50,491 bases of DNA from Nostoc sp. NMS9 (GCF_017114995.1 NZ_JABXKL010000067.1:1-50491); one strand, 5' to 3'; counted from the first letter of the stretch, positions 25,045 to 34,386 are shown. The notes: a model not told the origin generated them from the sequence alone. Numbers and translations are program-made.

Positions 25045-25758
25045 ATGCCAGAGCAAAATCCCCAAACAACAAGTGGAAATAAAATCCGCATAATTACGCA
25101 GGTACTCACAACAGCAGTTAAGCTTTGGTTGAGAGCACAGGTGAGCCAAATATCGGAATTAAAAGTGGAGATTAAAGCCAGTGATCGCCAACTTTTCTCT
25201 GGACGCATTCCTTCGGTATCTATTTTTGCTACTCATGCAGTTTATCAAGGTCTCCTAATTACACAAATTCAATTAATAGCAGAAAATATTCGGGTAAATA
25301 TCGGTTCCATACTCAAGGGAAAAGCCCTACGACTGTTAGAAACAGTACCAGTGGTTGGCGATTTGATCGTAGACGAGAAGGATCTTAACGCTTCTCTCTC
25401 ATCAGACTTATTATCGACTGCTTTGAGCGATCTATTGGTTAAGGTTTTACCAACAGATTACTCACAGTCACAACTAATCAAGTGGCAAGAAATTTTCCTT
25501 GGGAACAACCAAATTATACTGCGAGGTTTGAGAGTCACCAATAGTGAAACAACGCCTCTAGAGATTTGTCTGGGCTTACAATTACTCAGTGGGCATGAGT
25601 TGCAACTGGTACATATCCCAATCAAGCCCGATCGGGAAGATATATTAAAGGACAATTATGAGTACAACCTGGATCTTGGCTCAGATGTCGATATCCAAGA
25701 ATTAACGCTGATCCCAGGTAAGCTGGTCTGTCGTGGGCGAATTAACGTTAACCCTTGA
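25045..25758 (+). CDS. DUF2993 (LmeA-like) family protein
   Basis: A 237-residue protein of the DUF2993 type. Visible segments are a lead ITQVLTTAVKLWLRAQVSQI, VEIKASDRQLFSGRIPSVSI, AVYQGLLITQIQLIAENIRVN and SALSDLLVKVL. The family is widespread in cyanobacteria and Actinobacteria and is lipid- or envelope-related in the latter (LmeA). There is no clear signal peptide, so location is uncertain. The start is ATG 25045. It stands alone and is convergent with cdsA. Confidence 0.75.
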   Translation: MPEQNPQTTSGNKIRIITQVLTTAVKLWLRAQVSQISELKVEIKASDRQLFSGRIPSVSIFATHAVYQGLLITQIQLIAENIRVNIGSILKGKALRLLETVPVVGDLIVDEKDLNASLSSDLLSTALSDLLVKVLPTDYSQSQLIKWQEIFLGNNQIILRGLRVTNSETTPLEICLGLQLLSGHELQLVHIPIKPDREDILKDNYEYNLDLGSDVDIQELTLIPGKLVCRGRINVNP

Positions 25759-25807
25759 TAATGACAAATTAAAAAATATTAATACCCTATTTTAAATGAT
25801 ATGGCGC

Positions 25808-25888
25808 CTAGTGGGGACTGGGGAGCAGGGAAGCAGGGGAGCAGGGGAATAACTACACCCAATGCCCAATGCCCAATGCCCAATTCAC
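25808..25888. repeat. GGGGAGCA and CCCAATG tract
   Basis: GGGGACTGGGGAGCAGGGAAGCAGGGG in the left part and three CCCAATG units at the right. It separates the DUF2993 gene from the end of cdsA. Confidence 0.85.
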
Positions 25889-26776
25889 CTATTTACTAAG
25901 TAGTGGCAAAAGTAATGTCACAAAATAGTAAACCAAAGGAGCTGTGAAAATATAACTATCGGTACGGTCTAAAATACCACCATGACCGGGGATTAACTGT
26001 CCAGAATCTTTAACTCCAGCATCCCGCTTGAGCATAGATTCTGTGAGATCCCCTAAAAGACTAGCAATACCAATCAGCAAACCCAATGCTAAACCTGTGA
26101 AGGGGGATTTAGGCAAGTGAAGATAATAGGCTCCTGCTATCGCTACAGCAACACTTGAAGTAATACCAAAGACAGCACCTTCTACAGTTTTTTTCGGGCT
26201 AATGTCAGATAAACGGGTTTTCCCAAAGAATTTGCCAATGGTGTAAGCACCGATGTCAGCTGCCCAAATACACAAAAAAGTCAGTAGTGTGGCTGTAAAA
26301 CCTTGTGCTAAAGAAGCGGAATTTGCCTTTTCCCAGAAATCTGTCCAGGTCGTGGGCCAGTAACCTCCGAAAGGGAGATTACTAAAAGCAGCGCTATCAA
26401 TTGCTCGTAACCGCACCCAGTAACTTGGTAAATAACCGACATAAAATAGCCCCATAATAGAAGCGGAAACATCAGCGATCGTGGCAAATTTGGGTTGAAA
26501 CAGCAGGTAAAAACAAATAAGTGTGCCAGCTATTGGCATCACAGCGTCAGCTAAACTGCCATCAAGGGTACAAATCACTAGCAATACTTGGCTGACAGCC
26601 ATAGTGGTTTTAGCAGCGGGAGCGATGCCTCTGGCCCGCACCAAATTAAAATATTCCTGTTGACCCAAAAAGATGATAACCGCAAAGATGATGGTAAAGT
26701 ACCAACCCCCCAAAAGGGTTGCCCAAAGAGCAAGAGCGATCGCAACAATTCCACTAATAATCCGAGACCAAGGCAT
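25889..26776 (-). CDS. cdsA: Phosphatidate cytidylyltransferase
   Basis: A 295-residue integral membrane enzyme making CDP-diacylglycerol from phosphatidic acid and CTP, for phosphatidylglycerol synthesis. It has about seven to eight hydrophobic helices. The complete C-terminal CDS signature is present: SMLKRDAGVKDSGQLIPGHG followed by GILDRTD. I start at MPWSRIISGIVAIAL (26774-26776). The frame stays open upstream to 26875, but those 33 residues (MPHAPCPMPNAPCPM repeats) are only the translation of the heptamer tract at 26787 and are unlikely to be real. cbiT lies upstream on the same strand. Confidence 0.95.
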   Translation of the reverse strand: MPWSRIISGIVAIALALWATLLGGWYFTIIFAVIIFLGQQEYFNLVRARGIAPAAKTTMAVSQVLLVICTLDGSLADAVMPIAGTLICFYLLFQPKFATIADVSASIMGLFYVGYLPSYWVRLRAIDSAAFSNLPFGGYWPTTWTDFWEKANSASLAQGFTATLLTFLCIWAADIGAYTIGKFFGKTRLSDISPKKTVEGAVFGITSSVAVAIAGAYYLHLPKSPFTGLALGLLIGIASLLGDLTESMLKRDAGVKDSGQLIPGHGGILDRTDSYIFTAPLVYYFVTLLLPLLSK

Positions 26777-26786
26777 AGAAGTATTA

Positions 26787-26984
26787 AATATTGGGAATGG
26801 GGCATTGGGCATTGAGCATGGGGCATTGGGCATGGGGCATGGGGCATTGGGCATTGGGCATGGGGCATGGGGCATTAATTAATTAGTTATTCTTTTTTCC
26901 CCTGCTTCCTCTGCTCCCCCTACTTCCTCATCTCCGTTTTCCTGCTTCCTTTGCCGCCTCTTCCAATGCCCTATGCCCCATTCC
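26787..26984. repeat. Longest heptamer tract of the window
   Basis: About a dozen GGGCATT or GGGCATG units (26800-26876), then TAATTAATTAGTTATTC and a pyrimidine-rich CCCCTGCTTCCTCTGCTCCC stretch. It separates cdsA from cbiT and supplies an open frame that extends cdsA by 33 codons. Confidence 0.9.
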
Positions 26985-27599
26985 CTAATCCAGTTTCTCA
27001 CCACTGAGGATAAAAATGGGATCAACGGCGGTAAAGGTTTGAGAAAAGCCGCGTGTCTCTAGACGATTAACCGCAGATTGGACAACTTCGATATTTCTAG
27101 CTCTTAACAGGGAAAAGCTTTGGGAAATAGCATACAGACTTTCTAGATTAGCAGCTGTAGCTACAACCCGACCGGATGGCGGCAAATAATGCCATGCTGC
27201 TTGCAGTATTTCTTGAATGGGGCGACCTCCCTCGATACAAACGCGGTGAGGGGTAATTTTGAGGTCATGCAAACACTCTGGGGCGCTGCCTTCAACAACT
27301 TCGACATTTTTCACATCAAAGCGATCGCAGTTACGCTTGATCAGATTAGCTACTTCTTCATCCCTTTCGATAGCGATAATCTGTCCACCTGGACACAATA
27401 GCCCCACCTCTACCGGAATTGTACCTGTCCCTGCACCAATATCCCACAACACGGAATCTGATTTCAGCCGCAGTTGGGCAATCAATAGCAGTCGGACTTC
27501 TCGCTGGCTCAGGGGAATTCCTGGCAAATGCTCGAATAATTCATCGGGAATACCAGGGGTAATATAAGGCCAAAGTTGGGAGGGCATAGAACTACGCAA
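26985..27599 (-). CDS. cbiT: Precorrin-6B C5,15-methyltransferase subunit CbiT
   Basis: A 204-residue SAM-dependent methyltransferase for corrin ring C15 methylation and decarboxylation in cobalamin synthesis. The N-terminal TPGIPDELFEHLPGIPLSQREVR is the family signature. The SAM-binding motif is WDIGAGTGTIPVE near 52-64, followed by IAIERDEE. The conserved CIEGGRPIQEIL occurs in the second half. The CbiE half is not fused here and is not in the window. The start may be at Met5 (MPSQLWPYI). It is divergent from the kinase gene over an 81-bp spacer. Confidence 0.93.
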   Translation of the reverse strand: MRSSMPSQLWPYITPGIPDELFEHLPGIPLSQREVRLLLIAQLRLKSDSVLWDIGAGTGTIPVEVGLLCPGGQIIAIERDEEVANLIKRNCDRFDVKNVEVVEGSAPECLHDLKITPHRVCIEGGRPIQEILQAAWHYLPPSGRVVATAANLESLYAISQSFSLLRARNIEVVQSAVNRLETRGFSQTFTAVDPIFILSGEKLD

Positions 27600-27680
27600 T
27601 TATACTAAAGATATCGATTTGCCAAATTGAAAAGCTATAAGCTATAAAACTTTTCAACCGTAGCATTACAAGAAACCATA

Positions 27681-29075
27681 ATGATTGGCGAAATATTAGG
27701 CGAACGCTACGAAGTTCAGCAGCTATTTGGAAAAAAAGCAGGGCGGCGGACGCTATTGGCTCGTGATTTGCAAACTCAGGAATTAGTTGTTATCAAATTA
27801 CTCTCTTTTAGTAGTGATTTTGAGTGGGATTCCCTCAAGTTGTTTGAGCGAGAAGCTGAAACTTTAAAAAACCTAGCACATCCCTCAATTCCTGGCTATT
27901 TAAACTATTTTGAGGTAAATTTACCAACCATCAAAGGATTTGCTCTAGTACAAACTTATATAAGAGCACAAACTTTAGAGCAATGCTTAAAAACTGGGCG
28001 GACTTTTACCGAAGCTGAAGTCAAACAGATAGCCAAAGCACTTTTAGAGATTCTCGTTTACCTACATAGGCTGTATCCACCTGTAATTCACCGTGATATT
28101 AAGCCTAGCAATATTTTATTGGGGGAGCGTTCTGGAAATAGTGTCGGTCAAGTTTATTTGGTAGATTTTGGCTCAGTGCAGACAGTCCTGGCCACAGAAA
28201 CCGGGACAAGAACTGTGGTAGGAACCTATGGCTATATGCCACCAGAGCAATTTGGCGGGCGCACTGTTGCAGCATCAGACCTTTATAGTTTAGGCGCAAC
28301 CTTAATTTATTTAGTGACAGGTACTCACCCAGCCGATTTACCCCAAAAGGATTTTCGCATTCAGTTTGAACAATTGGCTAATCTCAGTCCCAGCTTTAGC
28401 AATTGGTTAAAGTGGATGATTGAACCTAGTTTAGAACGGCGTTTGAGTTCTGCTGAACAAACGATCGCAGCTTTAGAGAAACCACAACTGACAAACTTGC
28501 CTACTTTAGTTGTTGGCAAACCAGATGGAAGTAAGATTCAACTAACGAAAAATGGGGATTCTCTAGAAATTATCGTTCCACTAGATGGTTTTGATCCATC
28601 AATAATATTCACTGGTTTTTTTGCGATCGTCTGGAATTCATTTACCTTATTTTGGACAATCAGCACACTCTCGACACCTTTTCTTATCAACATCCTCTTT
28701 GCCTTGCTTTCACTTCCTTTTTGGGGTGTTGGCTTTGGCATGATGTATAAATTTCTCTTTAATTTATTTGGACGCATCTGCTTACGCCTGAATTCCGAAC
28801 AAATTACCCTAACCTGGGAGTTGTTTGCTTGGAAATTTTATCGCCCCCGTGCATCGCCAAGACAAAGTATTACTAAGTTGGTTTACATTCCAAAACATTT
28901 TACTAAAGATTCTGAAGGCACTAGAATTGCCGTTCCAGCACAATTGGATATTTGCGTAGGAGTAAAGAAATATAGTATTGGTGGTGCGATTAAATCTGAA
29001 GCGGAACTGGAATGGCTAGCTCAGGAATTAAGCGATTGGTTAGGTTTACCAATTATTAATCCAATTAGAAGTTAG
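27681..29075 (+). CDS. Serine/threonine protein kinase with membrane segments
   Basis: A 464-residue Hanks-type kinase. The kinase domain covers about 9-270: ATP-binding Lys39 in LVVIKLL, the catalytic loop HRDIKPSNILL, VDFGSVQ in place of a longer DFG segment, the P+1 region VVGTYGYMPPEQFGG and SDLYSLGATLIYLVTG. After a linker, two hydrophobic segments (about 310-330 and 333-360) anchor it in the membrane. The C-terminal cytosolic part (LTWELFAWKFYRPRASPRQS, QLDICVGVKKYSIGGAIKSE) is a small domain of unknown role common in cyanobacterial kinases of this type. The glycine-rich loop is weak (LFGKKAGRRT). The start is ATG 27681. Substrate unknown. Confidence 0.92.
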   Translation: MIGEILGERYEVQQLFGKKAGRRTLLARDLQTQELVVIKLLSFSSDFEWDSLKLFEREAETLKNLAHPSIPGYLNYFEVNLPTIKGFALVQTYIRAQTLEQCLKTGRTFTEAEVKQIAKALLEILVYLHRLYPPVIHRDIKPSNILLGERSGNSVGQVYLVDFGSVQTVLATETGTRTVVGTYGYMPPEQFGGRTVAASDLYSLGATLIYLVTGTHPADLPQKDFRIQFEQLANLSPSFSNWLKWMIEPSLERRLSSAEQTIAALEKPQLTNLPTLVVGKPDGSKIQLTKNGDSLEIIVPLDGFDPSIIFTGFFAIVWNSFTLFWTISTLSTPFLINILFALLSLPFWGVGFGMMYKFLFNLFGRICLRLNSEQITLTWELFAWKFYRPRASPRQSITKLVYIPKHFTKDSEGTRIAVPAQLDICVGVKKYSIGGAIKSEAELEWLAQELSDWLGLPIINPIRS

Positions 29076-29156
29076 TTGCGCTCATCAGTGGCGAACTTAT
29101 GGGATGCGAGCCATGAATGTCTATATTGAATTATAGGTGCCTTAGAGGAAATTTAT

Positions 29157-29330
29157 ATGTTTGGACTGGGATGGCCAGAAATAGCTGTAATTAGCATAGT
29201 CGCTATTCTAATTTTCGGCCCAAAAAAAATTCCTGAACTGGGAACTGCACTGGGCAAAACCCTACGAGGTTTTAAGGAGGAGATGAAAACTCCCAGCGAG
29301 GAAACCAATCAGGAAGAAGAAAAACAGTAA
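29157..29330 (+). CDS. tatA: TatA/TatE-type twin-arginine translocase subunit
   Basis: A 57-residue protein. It begins MFGLGWPEIAVISIVAILIF, one short membrane helix (about 7-20), followed by the hinge FGPKKIPELG and an amphipathic helix LGTALGKTLRGFKEEMK, then an acidic tail rich in Glu and Gln. This is the exact layout of TatA/E, which forms the pore for export of folded proteins. AGGAA lies 7 bases before ATG 29157. TatB-like or TatC genes are not in the window. It may be co-transcribed with the kinase, 81 bp upstream. Confidence 0.93.
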   Translation: MFGLGWPEIAVISIVAILIFGPKKIPELGTALGKTLRGFKEEMKTPSEETNQEEEKQ

Positions 29331-29378
29331 TTAAAGGAGTTAGGAGGAGCCAGCGCACTGCTTTCTCCTGATTCCTGG

Positions 29379-32084
29379 CTACAGCAAAGTATTAACAACA
29401 GAAGAAGGCGCGATCCCATTTTGGGAATCGATGACAGTTGTGCCGGGATTTTGTTGGTGTGTCTCTTCCTTCGCTAAACCACGCAGCTTAATTAACTTAA
29501 TCGCGCGAGTAACGCTTTCTGGCAAAATTACCACCAGACTGTTATCAGGAGCCATGTCTAAACCTTTATTGATCGCTTGGGTTTCATCCAGAATTGATTC
29601 ATAGCGGCTATCAGGCTTAACTTCCGTGATGCCTTGAATAATCAACTGGGCAGCTGAACCCCGTAAGCGTCCCCGTGTATCATCGTCTTCTTTGATGATG
29701 ATGTAATCAAAAATTTGTGCTGCTAATTTACCCAAAGTAACAAAGTCTTGGTCACGGCGATCGCCTGGCCCACCAATTACGCCAATCCGTTGTCCCGTAG
29801 TCCAGTTCCGCACAAAGGAACCTACAGCTTCGTAACTGGCTGCGTTGTGCGCATAATCCACCAAAGCGTGGTAGTTGCCTAAATTAAATAGATTCATTCG
29901 TCCCGGTGTTTGGCTAACTGAAGCCCGGAAGGTCTTTAAGCCAGCACGAATCTGCTCAATTGTGACGTTTTGCACAAACGCTGCCAAACTTGCTGCTAAA
30001 GCGTTGGCAATCATAAACGGCGCACGTCCGCCCATTGTTAAAGGTATATTTTCGGCTCTTTCTATGCGGTGTGTCCAATCACCTTTAACAATTGACAAAT
30101 AGCCACTTTCATATACTGCCGCTACTCCACCCTTTTGGATGTGCTTCCGTACTAATTCCGAATCGGGGTTCATGGTGAAGTAAGCAATATTAGCCTTAGT
30201 TTTTTCTGACATGGCAGCGACGCGGCGATCGTCGGCATTAAGTACCGCATAGCCATCAGGGAATACAGCTTCCGCTACTACGCTTTTGAGGTTAGCTAAC
30301 TGCTCAATGGTATCTATATCACCTATTCCTAAGTGGTCGGCGGCTACATTCAATACTACCCCTACATTTGCGGCTTCAAAGCCCAGTCCAGAGCGGAGAA
30401 TGCCACCGCGAGCCGTTTCCAGTACTGCTACTTCTACTGTGGGATCTTGGAGGATGACGTGGGCACTTTGGGGACCTGTATTATCGCCAGATTCTACTAA
30501 GTAATCACCGATATATGTTCCATCAGTAGTAGTATAACCTACTACTTTTGCAGTCTGTTTATAAATATGTGCTAGTAGTCGAGTAGTGGTGGTTTTGCCA
30601 TTAGTACCCGTGATGCTGAGAATAGGAATTTGGCTAGATTGCTCGTTAGGAAACAGCATATCCATCACTGCACCAGCGACGTTGCGGGGAATACCCACGC
30701 TTGGGGCAACGTGCATCCGAAAACCGGGAGCGGCGTTAACTTCGACAATCACGCCATCCACTTCCCGCAGAGGACGGCTAATATCTGTGGTGACGATATC
30801 GAGTCCGGCGATATCTAAACCGATAATCTTAACTACTCGTTGTGCCAACCAAAGATTTTCTGGGTGAATTTCATCGGTACGGTCTACGGCACTACCACCT
30901 GTACTCAAGTTGGCTGTTGCCCTGAGATAACAAATAGTACCTTTGGGTGGCACGCTATTTAGGGTGTAACCTTGCCTTTCTAGGAGCTGGTAGCTAGTGC
31001 GGTCTAGTTCAATCTTGGTCAAGACATTATCATGTCCTTCACCGCGATTTGGGTCAAGGTTTGTTTCCTCAATCAGTTCGGCAATGGTGGATCTGCCGTT
31101 GCCAATGACATGAGCCGGGACACGTTCGGCTACTGCTACTACTTTCCCATTTACGACCAGTACCCTGTGGTCACGCCCAACGTAATATCTTTCGACAATA
31201 ATTGACCGGGAAACTTGTCTGGCAGCTTCGTATCCAGCTTCAGCTTCTTCCCAAGTTCTGATATCAATGGTGATCCCACGTCCATGATTGCCATCCAGAG
31301 GCTTGATGACGATGGGATAGCCGCCAACGAATTCAATGGCTTGTTCCAAATCGTCTAAGAAGTTGATTACTGTACCTCTGGGTACTGGCGCACCAGCAGC
31401 AGCAAGGATACGTTTAGTGGCTTCTTTATCGCAAGCTAGTTCTACACCCAGAATGCTGGTGTTGTCCGTCATTGTGGCCTGCATCCGCTTCTGGTTCACG
31501 CCGTAGCCTAGCTGAATCAAAAAGCGGGCTTCCAGCGACATCCAGGGAATACCTCTTTTTTCTGCTTCTTTGACGATCGCTTCTGTAGAAGGCCCTAAGG
31601 AAGCATCACGGGTAAAGTCTTTCAGGTCTTGGATATCTTGCTCTAATTCTGCCTTGGGATAACGGCCTCGATCAACGATACTCTGGCACAGCCGGACTGC
31701 GGCTCGTCCAGCGTAGCGTCCCGCTTCCTCGTTCAGATACTCGATTACTACTTGGTAAATTCCGGGTGTGGCAGTTTCGCGGGTGCGACCAAAGCCAACA
31801 TGCATCCCAGCTAATTCTTGGAGTTCTAAGGCTACGTGTTCCACTATGTGGCCAATCATAGTGCCTTCTTTGACTCGCATTAGAAAACCACCGCGACAGC
31901 CAGGCGAACAATAGTGACCCTCCAGACTTGGCAGCGCCTCAACTAATCCTTCATAAAAGCCAGGGATTTCATTCGAGGGCGTCTCGCCAAGGTTTTCTAA
32001 ATCGAGGCGCATGACGATCAGTTTGTGGCGTCGAATGCTCCAATAGTTTGGGCCGCGTAATGTCTGGATCTTGAGAATTCTCAT
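29379..32084 (-). CDS. cphA: Cyanophycin synthetase
   Basis: A 901-residue enzyme that polymerises aspartate and arginine into cyanophycin, using ATP and a primer. The N-terminal domain (MRILKIQTLRGPNYWSIRRH) is followed by an ATP-grasp domain (PIVIKPLDGNHGRGITIDI, then VEVNAAPGFRMHVAPS), which adds Asp, and a Mur-ligase-like domain with P-loop ITGTNGKTTTTRLLAH and LVDYAHNAASYEAV, which adds Arg. I start at MRILKIQTL (32082-32084); the open frame upstream to 32114 adds ten unlikely residues. It follows cphB on the same strand with a 174-bp gap, the usual cphBA order. Confidence 0.98.
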   Translation of the reverse strand: MRILKIQTLRGPNYWSIRRHKLIVMRLDLENLGETPSNEIPGFYEGLVEALPSLEGHYCSPGCRGGFLMRVKEGTMIGHIVEHVALELQELAGMHVGFGRTRETATPGIYQVVIEYLNEEAGRYAGRAAVRLCQSIVDRGRYPKAELEQDIQDLKDFTRDASLGPSTEAIVKEAEKRGIPWMSLEARFLIQLGYGVNQKRMQATMTDNTSILGVELACDKEATKRILAAAGAPVPRGTVINFLDDLEQAIEFVGGYPIVIKPLDGNHGRGITIDIRTWEEAEAGYEAARQVSRSIIVERYYVGRDHRVLVVNGKVVAVAERVPAHVIGNGRSTIAELIEETNLDPNRGEGHDNVLTKIELDRTSYQLLERQGYTLNSVPPKGTICYLRATANLSTGGSAVDRTDEIHPENLWLAQRVVKIIGLDIAGLDIVTTDISRPLREVDGVIVEVNAAPGFRMHVAPSVGIPRNVAGAVMDMLFPNEQSSQIPILSITGTNGKTTTTRLLAHIYKQTAKVVGYTTTDGTYIGDYLVESGDNTGPQSAHVILQDPTVEVAVLETARGGILRSGLGFEAANVGVVLNVAADHLGIGDIDTIEQLANLKSVVAEAVFPDGYAVLNADDRRVAAMSEKTKANIAYFTMNPDSELVRKHIQKGGVAAVYESGYLSIVKGDWTHRIERAENIPLTMGGRAPFMIANALAASLAAFVQNVTIEQIRAGLKTFRASVSQTPGRMNLFNLGNYHALVDYAHNAASYEAVGSFVRNWTTGQRIGVIGGPGDRRDQDFVTLGKLAAQIFDYIIIKEDDDTRGRLRGSAAQLIIQGITEVKPDSRYESILDETQAINKGLDMAPDNSLVVILPESVTRAIKLIKLRGLAKEETHQQNPGTTVIDSQNGIAPSSVVNTLL

Positions 32085-32258
32085 GGGAATAGGTAGATGG
32101 AGATTCGGAACCAAAATTCTAGTTTCTTACTGGAATTGACCGCTAAACTGTTAGTTAAAAACAGTTTTTTCTTTTTACATGGTATTCTTATCATTTTTCT
32201 ACGGTAAGAAATAATAAATGTGCGGTCAACTCAGTGTAACCTCAGATACTCTATCCCG

Positions 32259-33122
32259 TCAGCTGGAGATTCGGTGTACAGCAGGCAATACAGTCCGCTG
32301 GTACAAGTGGAAGCGATCGCCGTAGCTGAGGATATGGAGACGTAAATTATGCACGGTTAACGGTTCATTAGCACCGACATGGGGTTCGTTGGTGTGGGTC
32401 AGCTCAGTGGGATCGACAATGGTGACACTGCCTTTGCCCATAACTTGTAGCCAACCATCACGTTCAAACACAGCACAAGTATCTTCGTCAATGCCAATAC
32501 CTAAGCGATCGGGATGAGCTGCGATCGCACTAATCAGTCGCCCCATCCGATTACGGTTGTGAAAGTGTTGGTCAACGATTACTTCCGGAATAAATCCCAA
32601 ACCCGTTGCCATATCCACTAGGGAACGATTGGGCGTCTCTCCACTACCGCCGCCAGCAATCATGTGATGCCCCATCACCGCCGCTCCTGCACTGGTGCCT
32701 GCTAACGTAAGTTGCCCCGCCCTTACCCGCTGGCGAATAATTTCCATTGCTGGCGTATCTGCCAATACGCCACAAAGACGCAGCTGGTCTCCTCCTGTCA
32801 AAAATACCCCACTACAGGCTTCTAAGGATGCTTTGATCTGGGAGGCTTCACACTGTTCTCGTTCGCGGATGTCTAAAATCTCTACCTTCTGGGCACCCAT
32901 TTCTTCAAAAATGCGAATATACCGACCACCGATGATGGCAGGTTCGCGAGAGGCAGATGGAATAATTGTAATATAAGCCTTACTAGCACCGGCGCGTCCA
33001 AAAAAAGTTCGTAGGATTTCGCGCCCATGAACTTTATCTTCTGCACCTCCGATAACCAGAACGGCGGTTTTTGTTGCTTGGGGTGTCCTCATTTCTAGCG
33101 ATTTAGCTTGTAATTGCGGCAT
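32259..33122 (-). CDS. cphB: Cyanophycinase
   Basis: A 287-residue serine-type exopeptidase (S51-like) that releases beta-Asp-Arg dipeptides from cyanophycin. The nucleophile Ser lies in LAGTSAGAAVMG. Other conserved parts are VLVIGGAEDKVHGREIL, FLTGGDQLRLCG, VIVDQHFHNRNRMGRL and GIGIDEDTCAVF. The start is fixed at MPQLQAKSLEMRT (33120-33122) by AGGAG 6 to 8 bases upstream. The open frame to 33161 is longer, but that sequence includes the ribosome-binding site. It is the first gene of cphBA, with an NtcA-like site about 430 bp upstream. Confidence 0.97.
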   Translation of the reverse strand: MPQLQAKSLEMRTPQATKTAVLVIGGAEDKVHGREILRTFFGRAGASKAYITIIPSASREPAIIGGRYIRIFEEMGAQKVEILDIREREQCEASQIKASLEACSGVFLTGGDQLRLCGVLADTPAMEIIRQRVRAGQLTLAGTSAGAAVMGHHMIAGGGSGETPNRSLVDMATGLGFIPEVIVDQHFHNRNRMGRLISAIAAHPDRLGIGIDEDTCAVFERDGWLQVMGKGSVTIVDPTELTHTNEPHVGANEPLTVHNLRLHILSYGDRFHLYQRTVLPAVHRISS

Positions 33123-33550
33123 TTTGGTTCTCCTGTCAACAACTTCAGGTGAATTTAACAAGGTTCAGAAGCCTAATGATTTTTGCGCTTTGCTTCTTTG
33201 AGAGGACACTTTTTTGAAGTTTGGAACTGGGGAAAGCCACTCTCCAAATTCTTGCTTAACGCACACGAAACCTCAGTCTAAACGTGTTCGTTCCCATTCA
33301 TCAAAGCCAGCGCCTTGTTTTTCACCTGTCCACTTGCAGCAGGGCAAAATAGTCTTTAGGGGGCTAGATTCCCACTCTTGGGTTAGGGACGAGCAGTTAA
33401 GACTACGCTTTTTTCTGAGACTGGCTCGATGCATCCTGGAAGTTGTTAACTTGATATGATTATTAATTTAAATGTAGTTGTGACAACATTTAAACATAAA
33501 TTAAGTAATTAGAAAAACTTTTGATCCCATCTAAAATCCAGGAGGTCTGG

Positions 33551-33564
33551 TAGTTTTAGATACT
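33551..33564. promoter_or_regulatory. NtcA consensus GTA-N8-TAC between cphB and trmD
   Basis: GTAGTTTTAGATAC matches the NtcA palindrome exactly. It lies 428 bp upstream of cphB and 97 bp upstream of trmD. The classic spacing of about 22 bp to a TAN3T -10 box is not clear on either strand. NtcA control of cph genes is documented in Anabaena, which raises the prior. The rest of 33123-33660 is AT-rich, and I see no gene in it. Confidence 0.4.
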
Positions 33565-33660
33565 ATTGATAAAGTTTAACTGGAGTTTGACCCGACCTTG
33601 GCTTGCTGGTGTTTGCTAGACATTCAAATTTAAGATTAGTGTCCTCGAATACGAATAACT

Positions 33661-34386
33661 GTGCGCTTTGATATAGTTACGCTTTTTCCTGACTGTTTTA
33701 ACTCTGTTCTCAATTCTGGGCTGCTGGGTAAAGCCTTAGCCAAACAGATTGCCGAAGTGCATCTGATTAATCCACGGGACTTTACGACTGACAAGCACCG
33801 AAAAGTAGATGATGAACCCTACGGCGGCGGTGTTGGGATGCTAATGAAGCCAGAACCTATTTTTACGGCTGTGGAGTCGCTGCCGATTCTACCCCGAAGA
33901 GAAGTAATTTTGATGAGTCCCCAGGGTCAAGCAATTAATCAACCTCTTTTGAAAGAATTGGTGACAAATTATGACCAGTTAGTAGTTATTTGTGGGCATT
34001 ACGAAGGAGTGGATGAGAGGGTGCTACATTTGGTAACTCGTGAAGTATCTTTAGGCGATTTTATTCTGACTGGTGGGGAAATTCCAGCAATGGCTTTGAT
34101 TAATGGCGTGGTGCGGCTGATCCCAGGAACCGTAGCCAAAACTGAGTCCCTGACAGCAGAAAGTTTTGAGGAAGGGTTATTGGACTATCCCCAATATACT
34201 CGTCCTGCGAATTTTCGCGGCTTGAAAGTGCCTGATGTCTTGCTCAGTGGGAATCATGCAGCGATCGCCCGGTGGCGTTACGAACAACAAATTCAAAAAA
34301 CCCGTGATCGCCGCCCCGATCTTCTGGATAAATTGAAGCAGGAGGAGCAGGGGGAGCAGGGGAGCAGGGGAGCAGGGAGAGAATAA
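33661..34386 (+). CDS. trmD: tRNA (guanine37-N1)-methyltransferase
   Basis: A 241-residue SPOUT-class enzyme that methylates G37 next to the anticodon and prevents frameshifting. Hallmarks: MRFDIVTLFPDCF, the trefoil-knot region VICGHYEGVDERV and VSLGDFILTGGEIPAMALI, then DYPQYTRPANFRGLKVPDVL and GNHAAIARWR. The start is GTG 33661. The last about 14 residues (EEQGEQGSRGAGRE) are read from a GGGGAGCA repeat tract that runs into the stop, so the normal C terminus appears to have been extended or replaced. Confidence 0.97.
   Translation: MRFDIVTLFPDCFNSVLNSGLLGKALAKQIAEVHLINPRDFTTDKHRKVDDEPYGGGVGMLMKPEPIFTAVESLPILPRREVILMSPQGQAINQPLLKELVTNYDQLVVICGHYEGVDERVLHLVTREVSLGDFILTGGEIPAMALINGVVRLIPGTVAKTESLTAESFEEGLLDYPQYTRPANFRGLKVPDVLLSGNHAAIARWRYEQQIQKTRDRRPDLLDKLKQEEQGEQGSRGAGRE
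34339..34386. repeat. GGGGAGCA tract inside the 3' end of trmD
   Basis: Four GGGGAGCA-like units starting within codons of trmD and ending at its TAA. It is the same unit as the intergenic tracts at 3362 and 15376. Confidence 0.85.

Noticed and set aside
26787..26876. Heptamer tract as a possible CRISPR array
   Set aside because: The units are 7 bp and contiguous with no spacers of 30 bp or more, and no cas genes are present.
32085..32114. Upstream in-frame start of cphA
   Set aside because: The extra ten residues precede the conserved MRILKIQTLRGPNYW start and lack support.
33214..33459. 81-codon ORF between cphB and trmD
   Set aside because: No ribosome-binding site, no family resemblance and odd composition; it is probably random in an intergenic region.
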